Numbered from the stretch's first letter, positions 1-5,949 are shown. The stretch is 6,784 nt of DNA from Methanimicrococcus sp. (GCA_009776675.1 WRNK01000001.1:12158-18941); one strand, 5' to 3'. Notes: generated by a model from the sequence alone, not told the origin. Translations and numbers: made by a program.

Positions 1-125
1 AAATCCGCAAGATCCTTTTCCTTTTCCAATTCACTCGGCAGACCATTAACGAGCAATCCGCCTTTTTCATCTATAACCCAAATCGGGCTGCAATGGTATT
101 CAGGCGAAAATCTAATCTTCTTCAC
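1..125 (-). CDS. Small accessory protein, 3' part outside the window
   Basis: An open frame starts with GTG at 125-123, two bases after the TAA of the upstream gene, and runs 41 codons to the window edge. The visible protein begins VKKIRFSPEYHCSPIWV and then becomes charged (a Glu/Lys-rich stretch near residues 32-40). The start is judged from the tight spacing to the preceding gene and from the lack of any other start in the frame. There is no clear ribosome binding site, so translation is probably coupled to the gene before it. I do not recognise a defined family with certainty. Proteins with this 'RFSPEYHCxPIW' opening are, from memory, small cytosolic proteins of bacterial accessory loci that may include immunity proteins. 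The function is unknown. Confidence 0.55.
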   Translation of the reverse strand, partial: MKKIRFSPEYHCSPIWVIDEKGGLLVNGLPSELEKEKDLAD

Positions 126-127
126 TT

Positions 128-367
128 TTAATCCTCTATTGCATAAGCCTTTATCATAATGCCTGTATTCTGTTCAAACAAATAAACCCTCTTGCAAATA
201 GGACATCGCCATACATTGTATCTTGGCAGCGGAATATCTAAAGAGTTAATGACACCAATGTTGATTTCACTCTCCCATTGCCTGCCTGTGTAAACAATCA
301 ACTCAATATCATTTGGAACATCGCTATTTGACAGCGTATTTCCACATCTGCACAAGAATTTTGACAT
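128..367 (-). CDS. Small zinc-ribbon protein
   Basis: This 79-residue protein opens MSKFLCRCGNTLS and carries a second Cys pair, CPIC, about 45 residues later. The two pairs (CxC and CxxC) form a probable zinc ribbon. There is no signal peptide or membrane segment, so it should be cytosolic. The frame could begin at a TTG at 376-374, but I chose the ATG at 367-365. An AGAGGG motif lies about 10 bases before that ATG and only two bases before the TTG. The gene ends with TAA and is followed two bases later by another small gene, so the pair is almost certainly co-transcribed. Similar 'FLCxCGN' proteins occur, as far as I recall, in bacterial accessory and toxin-immunity clusters. This is only a resemblance, and the molecular role is unknown. 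Confidence 0.7.
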   Translation of the reverse strand: MSKFLCRCGNTLSNSDVPNDIELIVYTGRQWESEINIGVINSLDIPLPRYNVWRCPICKRVYLFEQNTGIMIKAYAIED

Positions 368-465
368 AAAAACCAATCCCTCTATACATTTTTAAATGCT
401 TTTTCTTTTCTCATGTTAAACAATTTTTCATTAACCGTAAGATTCTTTAGGGCATCTTGTTACGA

Positions 466-897
466 TTATAACATGCCAAATTGAAGTTCGTTTTCGAATG
501 AGACATGTAGTAGCCTATTGGCTCCCTCAAAAAGAAAATAATGGTGTTGAGGTATTTCGTGAAACAAATAGGGCAGAATCCTCAATATATCATATAAAAA
601 GAATTCATAATCTGCATCCGTTAAATTATCCCCTGCATAAGTCACTCTATCTGTTTCCTTGCAAATGCCCTTATGGATTAGTTCGTTAAGCAAATGAGCT
701 GCATCTACAGATATATTCGCTTTATTTGATTTAACATATGTTGCGTTTTTATTGTCTGAAAAATCCCCCCGACCGCACTTGAAATTAAAATTCCTCTCTA
801 TCGTCTCAGCAATACCGCTTGATTTTGAAATCACAGTGAAATTTGCCACGCCAATTGTTTTAAGATAACAAATTAGCCCATCATCATAGTAACTCAT
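466..897 (-). CDS. Hypothetical protein, 143 residues, possibly immunity-like
   Basis: The start is ATG at 897-895 with a GATGAGGT ribosome binding site 3 bases before it, and the stop is TAA. The protein is soluble, acidic and mixed alpha/beta in appearance, with no signal peptide or membrane helix. Its C-terminal part contains IPQHHYFLF followed about 10 residues later by HVSFENELQFG. I associate that 'IPQHxYF ... xSFE ... FG' arrangement with small immunity-type proteins of bacterial polymorphic-toxin loci. The middle has a Cys/Gly/Asp cluster (KCGRGDF) that I cannot interpret. It lies in a same-strand run of small genes, 93 bases after 991-1401 and 98 bases before the zinc-ribbon gene. 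Codon use is AT-rich compared with cofG, purL and larB, which would fit later acquisition. I am confident it is a gene but not what it does. Confidence 0.7.
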   Translation of the reverse strand: MSYYDDGLICYLKTIGVANFTVISKSSGIAETIERNFNFKCGRGDFSDNKNATYVKSNKANISVDAAHLLNELIHKGICKETDRVTYAGDNLTDADYEFFLYDILRILPYLFHEIPQHHYFLFEGANRLLHVSFENELQFGML

Positions 898-956
898 AAT
901 ACCTCATCTTTATTCGCATTCACATCAACCTGCCATTGATTTTTTCGATATCTGTA

Positions 957-974
957 ACTTAAAAAATTTTAAGT
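957..974 (-). terminator. Terminator-like AT hairpin after 991-1401
   Basis: A perfect 8-bp inverted repeat, ACTTAAAA / TTTTAAGT, has a 2-base loop. It sits 16 bases past the TAA of the minus-strand gene 991-1401. Its own 3' arm and the following bases are T-rich on that strand. The stem is pure A/T apart from one G-C pair, so it is weak, but a T tract alone can end transcription in archaea. It lies ahead of the next same-strand gene (897), so it might only reduce read-through. Confidence 0.35.
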
Positions 975-990
975 CATAAAGCCTTTCCTT

Positions 991-1401
991 TTATTTTTCA
1001 TTTTTCAATACCTTATCTCGGTATGCCCTCCATAATGTAAAACCTTCATTTGTCTCTTCATTAAAATCAATCAATTCGCCTTTTGTTGTATCCAGTGCTT
1101 GGCACTCAAATCCGTCACATATTTTTTTAACTGCCTATATCGCCTCATCACCGCCTCTGATATGCAGCATAATGCTGTTTATCGGATCGTTATCTCCAAT
1201 ATTGAACTCTATTGAATAGGCTGCCGCATTTAAAACCAACCACGTCTCATCCTCCGTATTAATGTCGGGAAATATTTTTTTTATCTCTTCCAAAAAATAT
1301 TCCCGATAAAATAGTTCTTCTGGCTCCCAATCATTCGGAATTTTATCAAAATCGCCGTCAAACCCTTCAGGAAACCGCATTACTATGACATCCCAACTCA
1401 T
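991..1401 (-). CDS. 'MSWD...' family protein with in-frame amber TAG codon
   Basis: The start is ATG at 1401-1399 with a strong GGAGG ribosome binding site at 1413-1409, 7 bases upstream. The first 88 codons open MSWDVIVMRFPEGFDGDF and end LHIRGGDEAI; codon 89 is TAG (1137-1135). The same frame then continues for 47 sense codons, with motifs CQALDTT, GELIDFNEE and LWRAYRDKV, to a TAA at 993-991. As I remember it, this uncharacterised bacterial family is about 130 residues long. It has the GGD motif followed by a helix, an 'ALD..TGE..D' strand and a terminal 'W..YRDKV', so the part after TAG is the true C-terminus. The complete frame is 136 codons, the expected size. Either TAG is decoded (as pyrrolysine, if the host has pylS/pylT) or the gene carries a nonsense mutation. 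If TAG stops, the product is 88 residues (1135-1401) and lacks about one third of the fold. Function unknown; predicted cytosolic. Confidence 0.7.
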
Positions 1402-1460
1402 AATTTTTCCTCCAAAAAGATTCGGTACATTCTCATTTTTTAGGATCGTGATGTGAATAG

Positions 1461-1540
1461 AAGATTTTTTCTTATCTTTAAGATTTTTTCTTAATCTTTA
1501 TGATTCTCTTAATCTTTAATGATAATCTTTAAGATTTTTT
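1461..1540. repeat. AT-rich short repeat patch (AATCTTTAAGATTTTTT)
   Basis: AAGATTTTTT occurs at 1461, 1480 and 1531, and variants of TTAATCTTT fill the space between. Each AATCTT/AAGATT pair forms a small inverted repeat; 1524-1536 is a perfect 6-bp arm pair around a single T. The patch lies in the spacer between the divergent minus gene (start 1401) and the plus-strand frameshifted gene (about 1599). It could serve as an AT-rich promoter element or operator set, or be slippage-derived. No protein-binding consensus is recognisable. Confidence 0.6.
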
Positions 1541-1542
1541 GA

Positions 1543-1549
1543 TATAAAT
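1543..1549 (+). promoter_or_regulatory. TATA-like box for small membrane gene and cofG
   Basis: GATATAAAT lies just after the AT repeat patch, about 38 bases before an AAGGAG ribosome binding site at 1581-1586. Archaeal start sites lie about 25 bases past the TATA box, which would give a short leader beginning near 1570. Support is motif and spacing only; the BRE region upstream is T-rich and unconvincing. Confidence 0.4.
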
Positions 1550-1598
1550 CCGCATTCCTCTAATTATACCGGTCACATACAAGGAGTTGCTGATCACT

Positions 1599-1828
1599 TT
1601 GAATGACATTTTGATTCAGCTTTTCATTGAAAATCCTCTCGGAAAGGTTCATATTCTTATGGTCTCATTTTTATTTATCTGAATTTTTTAGCAGGTCCGA
1701 TCGAAGTGGCAGACATATCCGTAAACGGTTTAAATCCGTTCTACCTTTTGCTCTCGCTTGTTATTATTTTAATCAGTTGTTTTGGGGCGAGCAGACTCAT
1801 GATCGAAAAGATTTGCGTGCTTAATTAA
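1599..1828 (+). pseudogene. Small two-helix membrane protein, frameshifted
   Basis: One frame runs from a TTG at 1599 (AAGGAG 12 bases upstream; other TTG or CTG starts at 1587 and 1590 are possible). It reads LNDILIQLFIENPLGKVHIL and a hydrophobic stretch, then meets TGA at 1680. In the -1 frame, overlapping from 1667, the sequence continues as IYLNFLAGPIEVADI, then NPFYLLLSLVIILIS, and ends EKICVLN at TAA 1826. Joined, this gives about 76 residues with two membrane helices flanking a polar GPIEVADISVNG loop, a coherent small membrane protein. One T missing from the five-T run at 1668-1672 would explain the shift. It may be a real pseudogene, a sequencing error in a homopolymer, or, less likely, -1 frameshifting at A TTT TTA. 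cofG starts 22 bases later, so they probably share a transcript. I do not recognise the family. Confidence 0.5.
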
Positions 1829-1850
1829 CAAAAAAAAACCGGTCAAATTC

Positions 1851-2855
1851 ATGTCTCAATTGATTACCTACTCCCAAAATGTCTTCATCCCCGTGACAAA
1901 TGTCTGCCGAAATCAATGCACCTACTGCGGATTTCGGAGGTCGCCGACCCACAAAGATGCTTTTTTAATGACCGAAAAAGAAGTCACAGATGTGATTTTA
2001 AAAGGTGCCGCCGCCGGATGCACAGAAGCCCTTCTGACATTTGGGGAGTTGCCCGATTCAATTTTTGAATTTAACACCAGATTTGAAAAGACATTGGCTC
2101 CTTTTGATTCTTTTGCAGATTATGTGGCACATTTATCCCGCCTATGTTTAAAAAACGGTCTCCTGCCGCATACAAACGGCGGCATATTTTCTCAAAAAGA
2201 TTTGGAACTTTTGGCGCCTCTCAATGCCGGCATGGGTTTGATGCTTGAGACAATGGCAGACATTTCAGCGCATACCGGCTGCCCCGGCAAAATCCCGTCT
2301 GTTCGTTTGGATTTTATCGAAAGGGCAGGGAAAATGAAAATACCGTTTACAACGGGCCTGCTTATCGGAATCGGCGAGACAAAAGAGGATCAAATTCAAT
2401 CGCTTTATGAAATCGGGCGGCTTCATGAAAAATACGGACACATTCAAGAGGTTATTCTTCAAAATTATACCCCGAATGCCGGTCATTCCCCAAGCGGCAC
2501 ATTAAAACCGCCGTCAAAAAAAGACATGAAAACAATTGTTCTGCTTGCAAACGAAATACTCCCCCCCGATATTTCAATTCAGGTGCCGCCGAATTTGATA
2601 CCGCCGACAGAACTCATAAAATACAGGGTCACCGATTTAGGCGGCATATCGCCGATAACCATTGATTATATCAACCCGCAGTCCGCTTGGCCTAAAATTG
2701 AGGAACTGACAGCCCTTTTAAATTCCGGCGGATATGAATTAAAAGAGCGTTTGCCGATTTATCCGAAATATGTCAAAGAAGGATGGGGCGGAAGAGAAAC
2801 GCTCGGTTTGATTCAAGCACTTTCAGATGAAAACGGGTATCGGAAAAGTGTTTGA
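1851..2855 (+). CDS. cofG: F0 synthase subunit 1, radical SAM enzyme CofG
   Basis: CofG (7,8-didemethyl-8-hydroxy-5-deazariboflavin synthase subunit 1) catalyses the second half of F0 formation. It converts the hydroxybenzyl-uracil adduct made by CofH to F0, the deazaflavin core of coenzyme F420, the main hydride carrier of methanogens. The 334-residue protein carries the radical-SAM CxxxCxxC motif at C19, C23 and C26 (VCRNQCTYCGF), which binds the 4Fe-4S cluster. It then shows the CofG-typical series GMGLMLETMADISAHTG, FTTGLLIGIGETKEDQ and GHIQEVILQNYTPNAG along a TIM-barrel fold, and a closing GLIQAL segment. Length and motifs are normal and no residue appears missing. The ATG has no clear ribosome binding site; translation may depend on the small gene ending 22 bases upstream. 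CofH is not in the window. The stop is TGA, followed closely by a T-rich tract. CofH is also radical SAM, but the motifs fit CofG better. Confidence 0.93.
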   Translation: MSQLITYSQNVFIPVTNVCRNQCTYCGFRRSPTHKDAFLMTEKEVTDVILKGAAAGCTEALLTFGELPDSIFEFNTRFEKTLAPFDSFADYVAHLSRLCLKNGLLPHTNGGIFSQKDLELLAPLNAGMGLMLETMADISAHTGCPGKIPSVRLDFIERAGKMKIPFTTGLLIGIGETKEDQIQSLYEIGRLHEKYGHIQEVILQNYTPNAGHSPSGTLKPPSKKDMKTIVLLANEILPPDISIQVPPNLIPPTELIKYRVTDLGGISPITIDYINPQSAWPKIEELTALLNSGGYELKERLPIYPKYVKEGWGGRETLGLIQALSDENGYRKSV

Positions 2856-2861
2856 AACCAA

Positions 2862-2913
2862 AACTTTCTGTTTTTTCTGTTTTTTCTGTTCTTTCTGTTT
2901 TTTCTGTTTTTTT
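2862..2913 (+). terminator. T-rich 9-bp tandem repeat, probable cofG terminator
   Basis: Seven bases after the cofG stop, five 9-bp units of the form TTTTTTCTG (2862, 2871, 2880, 2889 and 2898; the first and fourth vary) are followed by seven T. Successive oligo-T tracts on the coding strand are the usual archaeal transcription stop signal, so this is both a microsatellite-like repeat and a likely terminator. The repeat itself is certain; its role is inferred. Confidence 0.65.
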
Positions 2914-2916
2914 AAA

Positions 2917-3036
2917 CCTGAAACATCATTTTTTGAAGCAATTAAAAGACGGGGTACCGTTTTTCCTAAAAAGCGCGTGATGATTTTGGGAAACCGGTAC
3001 CCCACTTTATTGATGCGATACAAAATGATGTTTCGG
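2917..3036. repeat. MITE-like nested inverted repeat, about 120 bp
   Basis: The ends match: GAAACATCATTTT at 2920-2932 pairs perfectly with AAAATGATGTTTC at 3022-3034, and the match extends to CC/GG with one extra base. Inside, GGGGTACC (2951-2958) pairs with GGTACCCC (2996-3003). The 18-base stretches between outer and inner arms are equal in length but mostly mismatched. The centre is again imperfectly self-complementary (GTTTTTCC against GGGAAACC). The layout suggests a short non-coding mobile element (MITE) or a long RNA hairpin. No transposase or clear target duplication is visible; both flanks are T-rich, which hides one. Confidence 0.55.
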
Positions 3037-3069
3037 ATTTTTTGTCTTAATGAAACCCAAATCAGCCAC

Positions 3070-3108
3070 CCGTTCGATCAGTCGCCCTAAGGCGGCTGAA
3101 TCGAACGG
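3070..3108. other. Strong 39-nt hairpin, unknown role
   Basis: CCGTTCGAT and ATCGAACGG form 9 outer pairs. Inside are CAG/CTG, a T-G wobble and CGCC/GGCG, with one bulged A and a CTAA loop. That is about 17 pairs, GC-richer than its surroundings. It lies in the convergent spacer 34 bases past the MITE-like element. No T run follows on either strand, so it is not a classic terminator. It may be a structured RNA end, a protein-binding palindrome or another mobile-element remnant. Confidence 0.6.
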
Positions 3109-3212
3109 ATTCACACCCATAAAAATAAATGAGAAAAATACAAATCCGTTTTTTTTTGCTTTAAACGATAGGCAATGGCAGCAATCATAGCATCAACAAT
3201 TTTTTTAAAACG

Positions 3213-3259
3213 CTCAAATTTTGCTTTCATCCGCTGCGCTACTGAAAACAAAATTTGAG
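3213..3259. other. 17-bp-stem hairpin beside the tandem repeat
   Basis: CTCAAATTTTG at 3213-3223 is the exact reverse complement of CAAAATTTGAG at 3249-3259. The pairing continues inward to 17 bp (3213-3229 with 3243-3259) with one mismatch and a 13-base loop (3230-3242). It ends 9 bases before the 33-bp tandem repeat and may have been generated with it or serve as an RNA end signal. No function is assigned. Confidence 0.55.
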
Positions 3260-3268
3260 GGGGGCTTC

Positions 3269-3388
3269 GACGTTTTTGAGAAAAGAGGATTAGGGGGTTT
3301 GGATGTTTTTGAGAAAAGAGGATTAGGGGGTTTGGATGCTTTTGAGAAAAGAGGATTAGGGGTTTTTGATGTTTTTGAGAAAAAAGAT
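3269..3388. repeat. 33-bp tandem repeat, about 3.6 copies
   Basis: Units begin at 3269, 3302 and 3335, with a 21-base partial unit at 3368-3388. The unit opens GATGTTTTTGAGAAAAGAGG, continues ATTAGGGGGTTTG, and copies differ at only a few bases. Because 33 is a multiple of three, all frames stay open. Translations give an 11-residue repeat on either strand, but I see no credible start, ribosome binding site or partner gene, so I read it as non-coding. It lies just beyond the purL terminator and is likely variable in copy number between strains. Confidence 0.85.
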
Positions 3389-3399
3389 AAAAGTAATAA

Positions 3400-3417
3400 A
3401 TGACCGTTTCCGGTCAT
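3400..3417 (-). terminator. purL terminator hairpin
   Basis: ATGACCG and CGGTCAT form a perfect 7-bp stem with a four-base loop, starting 8 bases past the purL TAA. On the minus strand it is followed by a T-rich run (TTTATTAC, then a TTTTTT tract near 3380). Position and shape fit transcription termination or 3'-end protection of purL mRNA. Confidence 0.6.
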
Positions 3418-3425
3418 GTATTCAT

Positions 3426-5591
3426 TTAAACCTTATAACCCTTTTTCATCGCCTTTTCAATAGATGCTGCCGCATCGTCCATTTCATCTTTTGTCCAGGA
3501 AAGGGTTTCCTTTGCGGTTTTAATTTTTAAATCCGAAGATTTTGTGGTTTTTCCGATGACTTTGCAGGGGATATCTTTGACAAGTGCTGCAATCTTTTCC
3601 GGGCTTTTTGTCGTCACAATCACTCTCGCCGGTGCTTCTGAGAAGAATAAGTCATCTGCACGGCTGATGCCAAGATCGGATAAATCAATGTCGGCACCGA
3701 CGTTTGTGATCATCTTTGAAAGGGCAATGGCTAAACCGCCTCTTGAAACATCATGGGCGGAGGTTACATCGCCGGAGGCACAAACATCAACAACGGCTTT
3801 GACAATTTTGTCGTAATCGGATGGGATGGTTGGAACGGCTCCTGCATTTTCAATACCGCAAACGCGGTTGTATTCGCTGCCGCCCATTTCATCGGTTGTT
3901 GTTCCGATGAGGAGAATTTGCTCGTCCGCTTTTTTGAAAAATGACGACGGGATTGGTTTTTCCAAGCTCACAATGCCAAGAATGCCGATAGAGGGAGTCG
4001 GAAGGATGGCTGTTTCAAATTCGGTGCTTTCGTTGTACAAAGAAACATTGCCGCCGACAACAGGAATATTTAATTTTTTGGCGGCGTCTGCAAGACCAAG
4101 AACGGACTGCTTTAAAATCCGGTATTGCTCCGGCTTATTGGGGTTGCCGAAATTTAAATTATCCACAAGGCACAAGCCAAAGGCACCTTTGACGGCAACA
4201 TTCATCGCGTTTTCAATCACGGTTATGACGGCGCCGGCGTAAGGATCCACAAGGCTGATTGCAGGCTCGCATCCGCATGTCATGGCAACACCTTTTTTGT
4301 CGGTCACTTTAATGATGCCCGCATCACCGCCGGCTTCACCGATCACACACGGAAGAGTGGCTTCTTTAAAGGCTTCCCATACAACTTTTCGGCTCGCCAG
4401 ATTTTCAGAAGACAGCATTGTCAAAAGACATTTTTTCATGTCTTTTGGCTCTTCCGGTTTTTTGGAAACCAGTTTTGAATCACGTGCGGGAGGTTCTTTT
4501 TCAAGCATCTCCGTTTTTGGAACGCCCTTAATCAAAAACTCAATCGGCAGGTTTACTTCGATTTTTCCTTTGTATTCGACAACGTATGTCTTTTCTTTTG
4601 TCAAATATCCGACATCGGTGGCGAGTACGTTGTGCTTTTTCATGATCTCCATGACAGCAGCGATGTTTTTTGGATTCACTTCTATCAGCATGCGCTCTTG
4701 TGTTTCAGAAAGCATGATCTCATAAAGCGTCAAATTGTCGTAAAAGACGGGGATGTCGTCAGCAATAACGTGAATGCCAAATCCGCCTTTTTCAGCCATT
4801 TCGGATGTTGCGCCCGCTAATCCCGAAGCACCCAAGTCGCGGCAGGATTCCACAAGTTTTTTCTCAATAATTTCAAGGGTTGCGTCAATAACGCGTTTTT
4901 CAAGTTCAGCATCACCGGTTGGAATGGAAGATTTGTCGGGGGCATCTTCTTCAGACATATCACCTGACGCAAACGCTGCACCGCCAAGACCGTCACGTCC
5001 GGTTTTGGAACCGAAAAGAATAAACCGGTTTTCGACAGCCTTTGAAATAGATGTCATCAGGTTTTCCTTTTTCCCGACGCCGACGCAAACAACATTGACA
5101 AGCGGGTTTCCGCTGTATCTGTCGTCAAAGTAAGATTCGCCGCGAACGGCAGCCACATTTATTGTTTTTGAGTAATCGGCAGCGCCTTTTAAAATGTTAT
5201 CAAACAGCCATCTGTTTTTATCGGAAGTCAGCGGCCCGACATAAAACGGTGCTAAAACGGCGATCGGGGCTGTTCCCATGGAAATAACATCCCGGACAAT
5301 GCCGCCGACACCTGTAGCAGCGCCGGCAAACGGATCAATGTAAGACGGGTGGTTGTGGCTTTCCATTGCAACAGAAAGAATGTATTCGTCATCGAATTTG
5401 ACAACAGCTGCGTCATCTCCCGGACCGATGATCACATTTTCGCCATCTGTTTTAAAATTTCTCAAAAGAACGGCACTTGAACGGTAGGAGCAGTGCTCGC
5501 TCCAAAGATTTAAGAAAAAGCCCTGTTCCAAAAAATTGGGTTCGCGGCCTAACTTTTCAACAATCAATTTGTGATCCTCTTGGGGTAACAT
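3426..5591 (-). CDS. purL: Phosphoribosylformylglycinamidine synthase subunit PurL
   Basis: PurL is the synthetase subunit for step four of purine synthesis: FGAR, glutamine and ATP give FGAM, ADP and glutamate. In archaea it works in the cytosol with PurS and the glutaminase PurQ, neither of which is in this window. The 721 residues match the usual length of the small PurL type. Signature motifs are LWSEHCSYRSS with catalytic His33, GPGDDA at 56-61, ESHNHPS at 77-83 and GAATGVGGIVRD at 90-101. The second AIRS-like half follows with GGNVSLYNES from 513 and HDVSRGG at 613-619. No motif is damaged. The ATG at 5591-5589 has GAGG 8 bases upstream, and the stop is TAA. The gene stands alone, convergent with cofG and divergent from larB, with its own terminator hairpin. 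Codon use is less AT-rich than in the left accessory run. Confidence 0.97.
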   Translation of the reverse strand: MLPQEDHKLIVEKLGREPNFLEQGFFLNLWSEHCSYRSSAVLLRNFKTDGENVIIGPGDDAAVVKFDDEYILSVAMESHNHPSYIDPFAGAATGVGGIVRDVISMGTAPIAVLAPFYVGPLTSDKNRWLFDNILKGAADYSKTINVAAVRGESYFDDRYSGNPLVNVVCVGVGKKENLMTSISKAVENRFILFGSKTGRDGLGGAAFASGDMSEEDAPDKSSIPTGDAELEKRVIDATLEIIEKKLVESCRDLGASGLAGATSEMAEKGGFGIHVIADDIPVFYDNLTLYEIMLSETQERMLIEVNPKNIAAVMEIMKKHNVLATDVGYLTKEKTYVVEYKGKIEVNLPIEFLIKGVPKTEMLEKEPPARDSKLVSKKPEEPKDMKKCLLTMLSSENLASRKVVWEAFKEATLPCVIGEAGGDAGIIKVTDKKGVAMTCGCEPAISLVDPYAGAVITVIENAMNVAVKGAFGLCLVDNLNFGNPNKPEQYRILKQSVLGLADAAKKLNIPVVGGNVSLYNESTEFETAILPTPSIGILGIVSLEKPIPSSFFKKADEQILLIGTTTDEMGGSEYNRVCGIENAGAVPTIPSDYDKIVKAVVDVCASGDVTSAHDVSRGGLAIALSKMITNVGADIDLSDLGISRADDLFFSEAPARVIVTTKSPEKIAALVKDIPCKVIGKTTKSSDLKIKTAKETLSWTKDEMDDAAASIEKAMKKGYKV

Positions 5592-5894
5592 ATTTTCATC
5601 CTCTGTTGTGTATTATGGTAGTTTTCATTTCAATTTTCAGTTTTCTTCTGTTTCTGCTGTTTCTGCTGCTTTTCCATTGTTCCTTTTGTTTTCATTTTTT
5701 TTATTTCAGTTTGTGTTTTTTAAAAAATGACAGATTTTTCAAAAAGAACATTTTTTTTATCCTTCGATAATTTAAAAGCCTTCCGTTTTTTCAGCCCGGT
5801 TCTTTTCTCCTTTCTCCCGAAAAATACAGGTTTTTTTTAATAAAAAGCATAAAAATCATAAAAAACATAAAACAAAAAGTGAAAAAGTATAGCG

Positions 5895-5903
5895 TAAATA
5901 TAA
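5895..5903 (+). promoter_or_regulatory. TATA-like box for larB
   Basis: TAAATATAA lies 46 bases ahead of the larB ATG. A start site about 25 bases downstream would give a leader of roughly 20-25 bases that includes the GAGG site. Motif and spacing are good for an archaeal promoter, although the region is AT-rich enough for chance matches. Confidence 0.45.
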
Positions 5904-5939
5904 GTAAAAATAAGTCAATGACATCATAAAATTTTATTT

Positions 5940-5943
5940 GAGG
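5940..5943 (+). promoter_or_regulatory. larB ribosome binding site, fixes the start
   Basis: GAGG lies six bases before the ATG at 5950. The alternative TTG at 5938 overlaps this site and would add only four residues, so the ATG is the better start. Confidence 0.65.
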
Positions 5944-5949
5944 CTTCAA

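Larger units (their letters stand above)
5592..5949. promoter_or_regulatory. AT-rich divergent spacer between purL and larB
   Basis: These 358 bases hold no convincing gene. Nearest purL is its ribosome binding site, then a 9-bp repeat (TTTCTGCTG type, 5642-5668 on the plus strand) within the purL leader. Further on are oligo-T tracts, a 12-bp palindrome of six T and six A at 5716-5727, and AAAAACATA-like repeats around 5838-5870. A possible purL TATA box on the minus strand is TTTTAAATTA near 5768-5777, which would give a leader of roughly 150 bases. I could not identify a purine-responsive operator or riboswitch. Confidence 0.6.

Noticed and set aside
1668..1682. Programmed -1 frameshift site in the small membrane gene
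   Set aside because: A TTT TTA only partly fits the slippery pattern and no downstream stimulatory hairpin was seen. A lost T in a homopolymer is simpler, so this is kept only as an alternative.
2823..3090. Open frames on both strands over the cofG end and the T-rich repeat
   Set aside because: They are low complexity (Lys/Gln or Phe/Cys repeats) produced by the 9-bp repeat and overlap cofG and the inverted repeat.
3070..3108. tRNA-like element, because of the GTTCGAT string
   Set aside because: The string is one arm of a single long hairpin; there is no cloverleaf, acceptor stem or anticodon arm.
3111..3230. A 39-codon minus-strand ORF opening MKAKFERFKKIVDAM
   Set aside because: It starts inside a hairpin loop boundary, has no clear ribosome binding site, ends in low-complexity sequence and resembles nothing I know. 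It remains possible but unsupported.
3269..3388. Possible CRISPR array or telomere-like TTAGGG repeats
   Set aside because: Units abut with no unique spacers, and the TTAGGG match is only part of a 33-bp unit.
3214..3417. Open frames on both strands across the 33-bp repeat, encoding 11-residue repeats
   Set aside because: The repeat length is a multiple of three, so all frames stay open by construction. Starts are non-ATG or lie inside hairpins, with no ribosome binding site and a terminator inside the minus-strand frame.
3544..5133. Several plus-strand open frames of 60-147 codons inside purL
   Set aside because: They are antisense shadows of purL, which has intact motifs along its whole length.
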